The notes beneath the pieces are model-generated. The model did no database searches and was not told the origin of the DNA. It saw only the letters and a program-made list of their open reading frames with translations. Shown here one piece after another: positions 46,400-61,300 of a stretch of 64,000 nucleotides of DNA; positions within the stretch are counted from its first letter, which is position 1, and every line of letters begins with the position of its first letter. Source of the DNA: Phorcus lineatus (taxonomy: Eukaryota; Mollusca; Gastropoda; Trochida; Trochidae); the NCBI GenBank assembly GCA_921293015.1, contig OV121081.1, forward strand, positions 58,855,022 to 58,919,021, given 5' to 3'. A program made the position numbers and the translations under genes.

Positions 46400-49300
46400 C
46401 CAATATGTTTAGATTAGAAGTAGTCGGGACCTTCTATCGTTACACTGATTGTTTTCCAAATTATTATCTAGAAAGCATTTGTTTTATGTATTAAGTTCAT
46501 AAATAATAAGAAATAATCTATCTGAAACATTTGCAAACTCGCCACGAATAAGTTTCAACATGGCAGGGGTTGTGATTTCAAAGTGACGTTTATAACATCT
46601 CATTTACATATAATAATTATTAAAAACTAATCGCGAAAAATAACTACAGCGAAAGCATAACTTCGAAATTATATTTATAAATACAGTAAAACTACGAGTG
46701 AACAGCGATAGGTAATTTGGTTAGCCTAATCGGCCGCTTTAGATCTACCTTGAAGTTTAAAGAAGCGGCCGTTTTCACAGGATGATAAAAATGGCTTATA
46801 TTGTATTCCTTTCCTTAAACATGTACTTGTGTTCCAAAGAAAATATTTTGAATTATATTCGTATGATTTGTAAGAAGTGAATGATTAGTCTGAATCGTCT
46901 TGTTGTTTTGATCGACACAAAACCGTAGCGTCTGGATTATACTTTACCTAATGTTACCCTTCTCCATAAAAAATATAAGTAATTGTTTATTTATCATCTC
47001 CCCTCACATGGCTTATTCTTACGCCAGCCCCAATGACCTGCTAAGATAGGCCTTGCCGCATTTCCCATACTTTTCTGTGCTTGTCTCAAAGGCTGCTGCT
47101 TACTGTTAATCTATCGCATTTACCTCTGCATAGCAGGATAACCAGAAACGTTGAATTTAACCAAAAGAGAAGTACATTTCCCTGAGGCAGATGCGCTACG
47201 ACTTGAAAATAATAGTTAAGACGTCATTGGTAAAACATTTGTTTACTGAGAACTCTGTATATTTTAATATAGGACATATCTATCTATTTTGTTATTTATG
47301 ATCCCATATATCATCTTTTTACTGAATTAGCCTCGTTAAATATTGTGTGTTAAGTGATTTGTCCTTATTTCCAGTTAAATTAAGGCAGGATTATTCAACA
47401 ATGAATATTTCTAATGTGGTTTATTCGCATGGTTTCTTAGACACCGTCTCTAAATAGCTATATCCTATAACCAAGTCTTATAGTATCCGGTCCAATTTTT
47501 CACCTAGCTCGAATGTTTATCACCAATTTGTCATATCTAAAACTTATTTATCAAGTTGTCATATCTGAACGACCACAATGTTATCCTCGGTATCATGTTT
47601 TAACTGGGTAGTGGTTATCACGGTGGCCTATCACGCCAATGGTCCGGGTTCGAATCCCGGTGAAAGCACCAAATATTTGTAACCTGGGCCATGTCATCCC
47701 CATTGCACTCATTCTACCCTCATGTTATTATGAGAACAATATTTCCAAATGTTTTTACCAAGCCCGCTTTATAATTACATTTCTCCAAATAGTTCGGATA
47801 ATAATTATTTATTCGTGCAAATGAAATAATGTATGAACATTTACAATCTTACATGTTATATCTTTATAGCGATAAACTCTAAACAACGCCTATTTATTTG
47901 GTATTAATGAAGATTTAGAATAAACGTTAGATTTAGGTTAACGAGGTCACAGTGACCATCGCAGCGGTGTCCACAGTGACCCCGAGTTCACAGATCAAAT
48001 CAAAGAGACGCGGATCGCTTTGTTTATCTCTTGTCGACCACCGTTCAAACTCACCGGTCAGTGGGTTCGAGTTCCCTCGCCCATTTCCCCCCTCCCGTTT
48101 TATTAAAACCTGTTCCGTATCTATGGCAACTGACCCATTCATAGTCTGTAAAAGAGATGAAATGCTAATTTATCATTTTAATGTAGTTTTATAATGCTTA
48201 ATTGAATTGAAATACCTTAGAGGCTCCTTTCGGTATTTTTCTTTTCATTAGTGATTTGGTATATCCTTTCAAATTCTGGTGTATACGATTAGACTTAACG
48301 CCCGAATAAAAAATGTTGATTTACAAGAGTAAACAAGTGAAGAATTGTCACTTGCTGTTGTAAATTATGTTTTAGTAGGGGAACGAGTCAATGAGATGTT
48401 TAGTGCCAATTAGGCAACGTTACAGCTCACCAGAGCAGGCCAGGTTGGCCGATGCTTATAAGCACTATTAAACTGTACAATAAATGTAGCTTATCTCAAA
48501 ACGAATGCAGCTTGACAACAATAAATTTCATTGCCAATGGAAATGTGTATAAGATATCGTGACTTGTACCATTCCTCTCGGTTTATGGAATCGAATACTG
48601 TCATTTTTCCAGACTTTAATTGGTTCTGTTTTTATTCTTATATAAAGCATTGACAATGGAGATGTTCGCAATGTGTTTTTATTACAAAACTTCATTTAAG
48701 AGTCCTATATGGTGAATGGCGTAAAATCATGCAGCAGCCTTCATTTCCCCGTAAGCCTTAAATGAGTCATAAGTATAACGAACACATGTGCATGGTTGGA
48801 CTGCGTTCGGTTGCATGATATTTACCATTCCGGTAAATATCATGCAACCGAACGCAGTCCAACCATGCACATGTGTTCGTTCAAGGTAACTTTAAACAGT
48901 GGTAGGTAGGTTCATCATAATTCTCTTCGCAATATGATGCCCCACATCAAAAAAACACTTTAAAAATTACCGTTATCTAACTTATCTTCTAAAAATCTAT
49001 ATCTCGTCCGCTACTGTAATATAGAACCATAAATGTTAAAATTGCTGAAAGTCGTATACAACTTAGTGACAGTTGTGACTTGCACCTTAACAGACGCAGC
49101 AGATTGATGTTTCTAGTGTAAATCGCTAGATGTTCGAAAATAACCTATATACACATAATAGTCGACTCCTTTTTTCCAAATTATTTGCTCGGGGTAAAAC
49201 ATCCATAATAACCCAGTGTAAACGTTCCGAAAATTCTATGGTGGAGAATTATCCAGATGTTCAATCTTGATTATCGAGGGTTGAGGGGAAAAGCGTTATT

Positions 49301-52300
49301 GCCTTTTCATTCGATTATTTATTACACTTTTCGCAAAAACCCTTTTATATAACTTCAGAGTTTATAAGGCAAGTCCTGTAGGGGAAGTTGAAACTATAAA
49401 ATGACTGATTATGTTGAACTAATACCCAACAACAACTTCTCACTGAATTACTGAGTCCACTTTCTTTAAAAGAGCGATTAGAAGCACGATAACATCAAGT
49501 TTGTATTCCTCTGTAAAACCGAATTCAGTAATAATACTGCCTTTAATTGGCTAATTGAAATAGATATCATATTGCAAGAAACATGCATGCGTGTGAGAGG
49601 CAAATTAGTCACATTTTGTACACATCAGTTTTAAATGCAATTAGGTTTAAAATAACACTTAACTGATAATAGTTGACATTTAACATTTCAATAACTGAAT
49701 TCGGTTCTGACGTTTGAAATAATTCAGTTCAATTGTGAATGACCATGTAGTTATAAGGGAGTAGCCTGCTCCTTAAACTTAACTTGTCAAGTTCTTCAAT
49801 GCAATAGAAAATTCATATTTGAACTTTTTTTTCATTTTATCTCTTTGTCGTTGCTGCTTGACTTCCAAGAATTGAATTAGCCCCGTCCTCCCATTTATTG
49901 CTCGTTTATTGTGACAGATGAGATCCCCTCCCTCTATCATGTCATGTAAAGCAAGATATCAAAATTCTCACGGCAAAGAAATCCCTTTGAATGAGTACCA
50001 AACGAAATGACACCTCACTGAGTACATGTTCCTTGCTCCATATGTTTATATTGATTATATTGATTAAAAGTAAATCCGAGCACGGATAAAATGTGACCCA
50101 CATGAAGCACGTGATTCTCGGCGAGATTTTAATGACATGATGTGGCACCTTGCCCCATTGTAACACGGACGAGTTGCAGCAGCTTTCATGACATGACTTC
50201 AGTGTCTGCCTGAAAGAGTCACTTATCGTAGTCGCCACAATACTATGGATTCATGAAGTAAATAAACAGTGATGTGCCAAAAGTGTCAACTTACATGATA
50301 GAACATGCAAGACGACGTTTCCGAGAAATAATTGCTTTTCTTTTGTATGCCGTTTCTGAATACCCTTCTTCATCTCAAGAACACAACATGCACAGAACAA
50401 TGAAATCAACTGATTTTAAAAGCAATGAATACAACTTCAACCATATAAAGCAATACAACACAATTTGCAAAAAACAACTTTTGTGTTTAAAGAATTTCCT
50501 CATTAATGAAAAATATTTTACATTTAGTAAATGAGCACACAAAGTGATATTTTTTCTTAAAACAAAACATGACCAACACAGTTAATCAGTCTTGGTTATG
50601 ACTGTTTCATTGTTCATATGCAGAGGGATATAAACCATTCAAGTGTTGACAGGGATGTGTTTTGGTGGCAACACACTTCAAAGTCCTTGAAAGACCGTCA
50701 CTCTCTTTTGCGACATCTGGCGGGCATGTGAGGCTGTGAGGGGATTAAATTTATCATTGCCTATGTGTCATAAATAATGCAAGTTCTCAACTTACTAGTA
50801 TGTTCACAAAGGTTTGGTCCTCATTGTAGAACTTCAGTTGTAAATCTTCGTGAGTATCGTTTTATCAGCATGTATAGGCAGACCATCCACCACAATACAC
50901 CTATACAAATGCGAAGAAAGATCCTCTTGGTATACATTGATTTGATTTGTAAGAATATGAACTTATTGCTCGAACCATGCTTCAGTGATATACAGGGTGC
51001 ATGTACTCGGAATGTGTTCCCACTTGAGCACTGTTTCAAGTGATCATTGGTGATAACGAAGCCAGACGAACCCTTCTTAAATGTCCTATGTGTGGATCCC
51101 CCATCCTCTCCCATCAGTGGTAGCTCCGTCATAAGTTCGTTGAATAGGAGTCTTTGGCGGAGCTACCTCTGTTGGGAGAGAATGGGATCCCCAAGCAGAG
51201 ATCGATCCCTCTATATTTTTGCAATTGAAAATTGTCTTAAATGACTAAAATCAACATCACTTCATATCAACATGTTAACGATGTTCAGGATCGGTTCCGT
51301 TTCACGCATATATATGACCCAGTCTGTTTATTAGTCCTGCTTCATGACTGTGCATTTAAATAAAAGCCTTTAATACAGTTTAGGTCCGCAAGTCTAGATT
51401 GACTAAATACACATGAAATTAGGAGCCCGAAAAAAAAAGAATATATAGATGAAGGAACAGTCAGTTATTAAAATATTTCATAGACTAAATTATCTGTTTA
51501 TCTCAGAAAGATATTGCCGGGATATCATTCATTAATGTGTCGTTAGCTTTTAATCAAGTTTAATCGATTAACCATATGAACGTGCTAATAAAAGTTAGAT
51601 TCTCTAAGACTCAAAAGCGAAACAAACCTCATACCACCTCATCTCACCATTCGTTTACTAGAAGGAGCGGAACTTGTCAAATGTATCGATACACAGCGCA
51701 CAAGTCTGTTCAAATAGTGCAGGAGTTTACCGTTGTTTATCCAGACTCCTCTACCAAAACAAAAGAAAGAACATTTACACTTAAGACGAAACTGCGAAAA
51801 CCTCTAACTGTCGGAATTCTTATCGAAAAAGCGTGCCGTTGTTAAGGTCTCCTCGGACTTGTTAATACCGTTTACTAATTTCTACTTTGACGTTTTTGGG
51901 AGTTTACGTCAGTTTGTCGATGTCGTCAAGGTTCATTTGAAGACATCGTTTGATAAACGTGCGATGCAACGTCCTGTCGTTTCTTGGACAAGTATGCTAT
52001 TAACATGAGTGATACCCATCGCCTGACCTCGTTCATGGGTTGATGTATCTCTTTGATAACCTGTCTGATTGTTATTTTTTTAAGCATAGGGGGATAAGAC
52101 TTACAGAAATTTGGTTTCTGAGCTCATGACGAGTACCTGACATTCGAAATCGTGATTTTGAAAGTGTTATCTGTATTTTCTTCTTGCCTGGGCAATCCAA
52201 TGATAAGTTGTAGATTGGTCTTATTACAATTGGACATAAAACGGTTTTCTATAAATGAAAATGAAGTGAATTTAAGTCCAAACGCGATCGAAATTGCATG

Positions 52301-55300
52301 ATATTTGCCCGGGAGATGAACACACGTTTGGAATGCTGCTGTATGACGTAAATAATGACTTGGTAGTTCAACATAACTGACCAAGGTTATTAAGGCCTAG
52401 TGTTCCTACAAGCTGAAGTACTTTGCGTAGATTGCTGAAATAAGTCAAACGTCGCCCACTGTTTCATGTCCCGTAGATCGAGCTAATTGGAAGGTTGTGT
52501 AACAAATTGCGTCCGTACGCACGTGTGTACGTTCGTCATATGATTCCTAGTTATTGGATATCTCAATACCCCCAGTTTTTCTTGTTTGGTAATTGATATC
52601 ATTTGGGCACCAGTCAACATTGTTAATCTTCTAACCTTATTTTCAAGTTAACCGAGTAAGTTTCGAGTTAACAGCTCTCACATTTATTCATTATAACCAT
52701 TTATGCACATTACAGTATTTACATTAGGTTGGTATGTGCACTAAAGGGATAGACTTACTATGGGCTTTTTAAGGGAAGGGGGTTGGTGTTACGAGCATAC
52801 ATGGTTATAGTCTTTTCAATTTAGACGGCCATATCGATTACATATTTTTACTTCTCTGTTTTATGAATGCTCGTTCTGGGCCACTAACTAGGACTTTGTT
52901 TAGCCTACTGGATAGACATTAATTATGTATGGACACGTCAAATACCAATACCAATTGACTACTATGTAGCTCGCTGACAGACCTGACTCACTGGACACAA
53001 AAGGGTTATATTCCATTCCATGAGCTATCGTGTCACGTGTTAGATGTGCGATTGGAGTGTCCAATGAACAAGGGGCATTCTTCCTAGTATCTGTGCACAA
53101 AAGAACCTGAACACAACTAAGTACAATCCTTAAAGGGACAGTAGCACCTTTCATAAAATAATTAGTTTTTTAATGTACATAAATACTCATAAATGGTACG
53201 TGTATAATTTTAAAGGGTCCAAAATATTAATAATCAAACCAATTATCCGTACTCGTAGAGGAAATTATCAAGCATCAAGCAAAAACCACTTTTCTGTGAA
53301 CACCTTTTAATGATCTGATTTGTGAAATTGATTCGCATGGTTAACCGATCGTGGTACGTTCGCTTTAAAACTATTTATGTATATATTTAGTACATACATA
53401 TAGTACATATATGAAGAACATAATCGACTGGTCCATTAGTAAATGATAGGGGAGTAGCAGCGCACTTGCCCATGACCATTGTTGTTTCAAACTGGAAACC
53501 ACGTAAATAAAGGTTTATAATGGCGTTTCGTACCGGACAATGATGCGTGTCGATTAGTTGAAACGTAATGTTTTGGAAAGCAGTTACAATTGCTAGTTTG
53601 AAAGGTTAATAACTCGTGTTCATGTCAATAGTACATATGGTTTCACCTTTGACACATACACGAAATACTGTTTTCTTTGTATTTTATTGAAAACGAATAT
53701 GCGTGTCATATAGTTAGCATTTTTGGATCAATACATAAGACATCTTGGATGAATATAATCAAATCTATTTGCCACAAAAAGTGTCATGAAAATCATGGAG
53801 TGTCGTTTTGTCATTAAATGAAACATAAGTTCTCTACATTCAAATGTGTTCAAGTTATTCCATCGCAGCCGCTAACCAAGTTACCCGACTTATTCCAGTG
53901 TTAGGACGTTCAGTATTGGGGTTCGAATTCTGCAGGGTTGCTTCTTAAGGGTTATACATATACATGTATATACGGACAGGGTTGCTTTTTAATCTTACTA
54001 ACTTCACTGATTTCGATTAAATTTGAAATGACTGATCTGAACAATATGTATGACTGCAGACAACTGTCTGTCCAAACAATTAATGGTATCTTGTGAAAAC
54101 CCCATATGGGATCATGTTCAGAGCTAACGTCAAGCTTTATCCCAGTATCAATATGGAGCTGCCACACACGCTAACGAGTCCAATTTATTTGTTTGGCGTT
54201 GTATTTGCTATTTAATCGTTTATGATCCTGGTAGTTAATGATTAAATTATTATGCAATCATTGTATCACGCCTGTTTACAGCTGATTGCAACCAATTAAT
54301 GTTATTTCTGGCTTAGCAAATAGTTTTGCCAAGGAAAGACATCATTCGAGGTAATTAATATCCATCGATTGGATAATATATACAAAGCACATTTTGTTTT
54401 CTCATAAACAATATATTATTTTTTTAAAACATGTGGATTACTTCCAAAGGATGTTCGCGTATTCGTTATTGATAATATAAAGCTAGCTAAATGTTTCATT
54501 ATGATATTGTCAAATCGATGTCATTTCAAATATCTCTTAAACCCTGCGAGCCGTTCACGCCTTGCAATTTTCAGATATTTATTTTCAACCAAGCAATTAA
54601 ATAATTCCAATAGTATAAACGATCCAAAAAGGCGTTATGGGTTGTAGCCTACCTTCCTCAGATACCCTAAATAATTGCAGCAAACCTTCCTTAATGCCAT
54701 TTTCAATTATTTGCCTTATCTAATTACACCTAACTTGTATCGATCTTACCAAATGAATCTATAGCGTGATGTCTCTTAATTTACATAGGAAGGCGAACAG
54801 GTCACATAGGATGGGGCTTGGCTAGCTTGCTGTGGTTATTTTGAGATGGCTTTACCTAAGGAAGACTCGTATCATCGGTGTTCATCCATCTGCCTCATTT
54901 CTTTACAACACGATATCTCGTGAACCGTTGTACCTATAATACATTCGATTTCTCTGACAGTATACACACACCTGCTTAACTTTGTGACCTTGACACATTG
55001 ACCGCAATTGCTTGTCACTTTTTCTAAAATACTATTTTTATCAGATAACCAATGAATCGTTTTACCTGATGTCTGTTTGGTTTGTATAAAAGTTGTATCT
55101 GAAAAATTTAATTAAACTACGTTTTCGGTTTATGTAAAACAGTAACGTTGTATTATTTTAGCACCGTATTTAGTTTTCTTCTTAACATACATTGATTGAT
55201 TAGTTCAAATTGTGTGACAGCCTGCATTAGGGGACGCAGACACATCGATATATTTGTTGGTTTAAAGGCCACAAAGACACTTTGACTACTTTTCAAACTC

Positions 55301-58300
55301 CTATAAGCTTAATGTCTCGAGAACCTAATCTCAATAAAGTAAGATCGTAATCTACGCCACGTAGATTATAGTCCGTGTAACGTAGTGGAAGAAAATTATG
55401 ATCTAATTTCAAAGAGATTGCTCGTGAACTGCACCAATGTTTTCGATTTGAAGACGGCAAACGATGGTGCAGTGAAACTTTGGACTGTCAATCAGGCTGT
55501 TTAGGTGTAGGAGGAATTCGTCCTAAAAGTGTCCACAAGTGTCACATAAGGGACTCGTCGAAAGATCTTTAGACTGAGAAAGAGCCCGCGTGCCAAACCA
55601 ATGGAGCCTTTGAGGGACGTATCTAACTTATTTCCAACTATTTGAGTTCGGTGCCCATGATTTTATTTAAAATTATTATTATTATTACTAATCTCATTGC
55701 GTTATTTATTCTATGTTTTGATGACATACGAATAGTTTGTGTATATGATCACTATGTAATGCCGTACCCCTGAAGTAGCAAGGTGTACAGCGGCCAACAT
55801 TTCTAGCGTGATGGGTAGGCCCATAGACCATTCTAAAAACAGTCAGTTCACGCCCGCAGTGACAGCTGCCTCCCCATACTATTTAAATGACCAAAAGTTA
55901 CGTTAAGAAAACCTTATTAATAAGTAATGGTTTCTGAAGCTTCTTAAAACCTACAATGCATCATGTTGGAGGGAAATGTAGCTAAAGGAAGCCAAGTAGC
56001 CCCACCTTAATTCCCCTTTGAGCTACAAGAAATCGATATTCGAATTCGACTGATTTGCTTTTTTAAATTTCTTTATATGAATTTAGTTTTTTTAAATCGT
56101 TAATCAGTTATGAATCAATGCGTATGGTGATGAATAATTTTGTTTAATCAGAGATTAAATTGTTACGTTGATACTCGGGTAGAGAAATCACTAATTCCTC
56201 GATCTGTCCTCGACCATCGTGATGTGTGCAGTCGTCGGAATCCGTGACATTGACGTACGTGCGTCTACCGAAAGAAATATCCATGGGGAGAGAATTGATC
56301 CATATTTCATCTTGCCATTTTCAGTGTGAACGTTTATAGGCATTGAAGGAGATAAATACAGATCTGTGAATATCGCCAATAGGAGTCTGTCTGGTGGCGC
56401 TCTGTCCCAGGACACCTCAGTTTGATGTCGTTTGTTTGAGTCATTTGTCTTCAGAAGATGTGATTTACGATCTCACACCTAGACGGGGAGTCATGGGGAT
56501 CAGGGAACAATAAGGTTAGAATTAAAATGGAAATGAATTGCACAATTATTTCTTAGTCATATTTTACGAACGTTAAATGTATTGCCAGTTTATCGGTATA
56601 AATGGTGATCTATAGAGAAGTATGTATTTATTATTTTTGAGGCAAGTAATGGGAATGTTAAGTTTCAGCTGAATATTTGGCTAAAACTATTGTTCAAGTG
56701 ATGGAATATGATCTCCTGCAACAAGTGCCATGAATAAAACACAACGATTATTGTTTTATGTGTTAAATACATATTGGTTGTTGATGATGTGCCGTTCGGA
56801 TACCATTCGAATAAAGTCGTATATCATGGAAAACAATCAAAAGCAAGTTATTTTTTAGGAAAAGTGAACAGAAATTGAACAAAAACACAATACAAGATTG
56901 TTCATGATAATGTAATAGTGTATCTGGAATGTGTTATCCTGAAATACTTCAAACTCTCCCCGTAGTGCTCAAGTCTAAGCATTCAATATATTAAGAATTA
57001 ACCTCAGTAAGATGATGGTTTCAATTTCACTATCGATAAAACAAGAGTTTGCCTATACTTCTAGTTTAGGACAATCAGAATTGTGTTACTTTGTCTGGTA
57101 TTCTAGGTACGAGAACTCTCTTTGGCTAAGTTGTTTTATGATAATGTCATCGTGTAAACAAACGTCCGAATTTCTTCCAAATTTTATATTTCATATATTC
57201 ATAAATAGCATATTTTTGTGAACAGTTCTCCATGTGCAAATTGCAAACGCCTGTTCATTCGACCGATATCATAACATTCAATAAGCTGTTACCACAATCA
57301 CCTCCCTTTGTTCAACATCCAGCAAAACCAGTTGCGTAGCAATATGTTGGGTGTTGTTATATAACATCTATGTGCTTAAATACGTAGGGAGGTTCCCTCT
57401 CTTCAGACTCTTTTAGACTTGCGTTAGACTCGCTACCGACGTCGTTAAGACTCGGTTTGCCTATACACCTTCCATGTAGCCAATATGTAGCTCTGCCTTT
57501 GTACACCCAAGCCTGGACACAGTTTGGAGTTGAGTCTCCACGACAGAGTTTGGGGATTAACTCTGTCGTGTACTCCAAGTTGTGACTGTACCACCGGCTC
57601 GGGGATGACCTTTATAACATGAACCATCAACGTCAAATAAAAGTCTTCTTCTTGAATTCATCTTCCCTTGTCTCCTAGATTCCACGTTCAAAGAAATTAA
57701 CAAATGTTCAGCATCCTCACTAAATTTCATCTAACCCTGAAACAAATACCTTTTATAGGTCTATCAGACCTTCATATGTTAATGTAGAACGATTTTATAA
57801 AAGAAATTCAAACGCCGTATAATATGTTTAGTATCAGACAAGGCTATGTGCACTGTGTGGGTAGTCGTCATGTTGGAACAGAATGTAAGTGATATTACTA
57901 CAAGAGTGGCTTGTCAGTAGTGATGCCTGCACACTATATAGACAGGCCCGGGCGACTACAAGAGGGTGCTACATTTGTTTATTTTCATGTCATTAATGAT
58001 TTGTTCCACTGCCCATAAACTAATTAGAGTTTCATGGTTGACATGATTTCGGTATGCTTTGGAATCTTCTGTGGAGAGCAGGGACCATGGGAGGAGGGAG
58101 TACAGTGAATAGGGTGGGGTGACCAGGGTGGGGTGACCTACAGCAGTATCAGGACCAATGACCGGTAGTATCATATTACAGAGTATTAAATTACAATGGA
58201 ACTGCAGACACCCAAATGTTAGGACCCTGAGTGGAAAAGCAAGGAGAAGACTGTATGGATGTTTGACATTAATAGAAATAAGAATTTTTAAGTTGATGGT

Positions 58301-61300
58301 GTAAAGTCGAAAATTTTATCTGTTTTCACAAAATAAGAATTCATTTAATAATATTCATCAAGCATCCAATTGACATTGTTGCTTGGGCAATGTGATCTGT
58401 GGCTTTTATTCATGGGTGTTAATGAGCCATGCTAACCTTTTGGCATATATCATAAGTGCTTCATGATAAACAGTTTTTTCATATAGCGAAACTAGTTTCA
58501 ATTTTCTAACACCAAGTGATGAATTTGAATTGAACTGAAACAGATCCTGTGAAGCTTATAACATTTTAAGTTAACATCAACTAGATGAAAATTAGGTCCA
58601 TTGAATATTTCAATAATTTACTGATCCTTGATGATGATCCATTAATTATATTCTTTCCTTTGGGCTCTTGAATTCATATGTGTATTCTTTCAAATCTAGA
58701 CTTGCTGACTGAGGACCTAGACTGTATGAAAGGCTCCTATCAAATTCACAAACTAGTACAAATATGATACCTTGCCAGGGTCAGGGTGTGAATTAGAGCA
58801 GACCAGATCATAACTTCAAGATTATAAATCAAAACTTCTGATTGGTTTAAATTAATTTTTGTAGTAGGTTCTTATTTTCACTCGGGTGTGTTGTGTATAG
58901 ATTTAATAAAACTTTGGAACGAATATTTTTTACTAAAAAATTTATGCCATCAGGATCATTATCTTTTTGTTGACTTCATGAATTGTACTGTACTTGGGTG
59001 TTGTGGGGGGATTTTGTAATTATTAGATCCAAATGGACTTTAAGATTCCAATCAGTGTTTTTTGCGCCAAGCATGTGACATGTTTGTTCAAATGCAATCC
59101 ATTTGTAAAATACAAGCCAAAATATTTGTAATAACTAACGTTATCTAGATTATCACCCTTGGGTGACAATTTTTCTCTTTTAGATAATTTACATCCCCTA
59201 TCGAAGACTAAATTGTTTTGTTTTATCTCTTTATTGTCAATTTCCATGTGTCACAGTAGTGTTTAAGTTCATATAATTGATTTTGGAGACCACTGACGGT
59301 GCACGAAAACATGACAACGTCATCCGCAAAAAAGAGAAGACGAATTTGCACTATTTCAGGATGTAGTTGAATACCGCTCAAACATTTAGTTTCAATTTGA
59401 GTGGCAAGCTTATTAATGAAAAATTAAAACAAGAGAGAACTTAAAATATACCCCTATCTTACACCAAATTATAATTTGAACGTTTTCGAAATGATTCATG
59501 ATTAATTGTATTCAAATGGCCAATGAAACTTATGATATGAAACTAAACCATCTGTACAATCATTGATTTGTAAAAGTAAAAGTAAAAGTAAACGCACTTT
59601 CATGAATGACATAAGAATGATTGAAATATTTGGCTTCATTTGATATATTTCTATTATTTCAACAGGTTTATCCCTGGTAAATATGTGGAAAAATATGATA
59701 GTCTTATCTAGCTCATCAATTTCTTTCTTTTATGCATATCATGAAATCTAGCACTGCGTTTCACAACAAGAGGAAAAGTACCTAATGAGAACCTATTGAC
59801 ATTTTAGGTGCCTATTGTTTATATTTCGATCTTGTTTATATTGCTTCAATTAAAATTTTAGTAATGTCAATTTCATTTTGGTTTTGAACAAAACTGCTAC
59901 CATTTCTTCTATCTACGAGATTCGAAACAAGATTTTACAGTGTTATGTCTGGCAAATAAATCAACAAATTCAAGACAGGTATTAAAGTATACTCTGTTAT
60001 GGAAAACCTGGCTTTTCTACTATTTATTGTGGTACAAACATTGTGTCACCTACACGACCGTGCCAGCAAATTGTTTAAATCCTTCTCTGATTTGGCAAAA
60101 GTAAACTGAAGGGGCTCCTTGATCACCAACCTAGAATCCTTCCAGACTTGAAGCTATCTTTAGATTTCCTAGACTTGCTAAATTTGCTATAAGGGGTGAT
60201 AAGAAATATATGGTTTGATACTAAGATTTTAAACCTTCGACATCTAGAGAAAAGCTACTTTTCAATGGTGCAAGGAGCAACTGGCAGGTAATATGATACT
60301 ATCACTGTATCCCCTGTACTGCAGTGGTGACAGATCGGCAATGAAGCGTGAGCACTATGAGGTAGGACACTGATATTGCTGATAAGTGCTCTGTGGGATA
60401 GGGCTGGAAAACCAGCGCCGTGCAAGGGCCTGTCCATAGACTGTGCAGGTCGGTTTGTATGGGGGCTCAGTTCTGCCATTACGCAACTATGAAACTTCAA
60501 GTTTCAAGAATTAAAGTGACACAAAGAGTATATTTCACAATGTTTTATGTGGTTTGAATAGAAGTAAAAATAGCATGTGACCTGACTTTAGTCATATCTC
60601 CTTTTTCCTTATTTCTGAAATGCCAAAATTATGATATTTTCCTGTTTTCAGAACGTTTGGAAAAACGGCCATATGAATGTTAAGAAGTCGAAATTCTGCG
60701 TTCAATGTACATGTATGATAGTTAAATGACATACTAAGCACTACCAATCCATATTTGTCCTTGTGGCTGCTGTAAATTTATATGTTTTCAAAAAATACGC
60801 TTGAGTCACTGGCGCACGTCATTGTCCGGTTTTAGACCACAACTCCCGACTTCAACTTATTGATTGTCACTACACTAAACGGATAAGAATTGAGATGTTA
60901 ATTTTCAGAAACATATATCGAATTGTTGACCTACATTTTTACAAACTTATTTGATTAATTTGTTTTTATGACTTCATGCTCTTTAATGTTAAAATTGTGG
61001 ATTTTCATTGATTTAACTTTGATAAAAAAAAATTGACATTCTTTTTCGACTTTGAAAATGTATCATGATAAAAACGTTTGGGGGAGGTATGTGATCTCTA
61101 CGCACTTTTGTCTTATCCTAAGTAGGCCTACACTTCTTTGAAACTCGTTGATCATGACGTGAAATGATGCTCATGCATCACATTAAAACCTAAACAATCT
61201 TAACTATCTCTTGCTGATAAAGATAATGAGATTTAGGAGATGAAATGACTGATATGTTTTGTCCTGCTGTTACAGTGGTGTCGGTGGAAGCAGTGTGTGA

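Noticed and set aside
48040-48085. B-box-like GGTTCGAGTTCC
   Set aside because: Lacks an A box and paired arms.
49942-50238. 98-codon minus-strand frame
   Set aside because: Composition falls into low-complexity hydrophobic sequence; no splice sites or motifs.
53880-53945. B-box-like GGGGTTCGAATTC suggesting a tRNA gene
   Set aside because: No A box at the right distance and no cloverleaf pairing.
56330-56420. Possible further family B end (AATAGGAGTCTGTCTGGTGG)
   Set aside because: Shares only a short word with 51133-51165; not enough to call an element.
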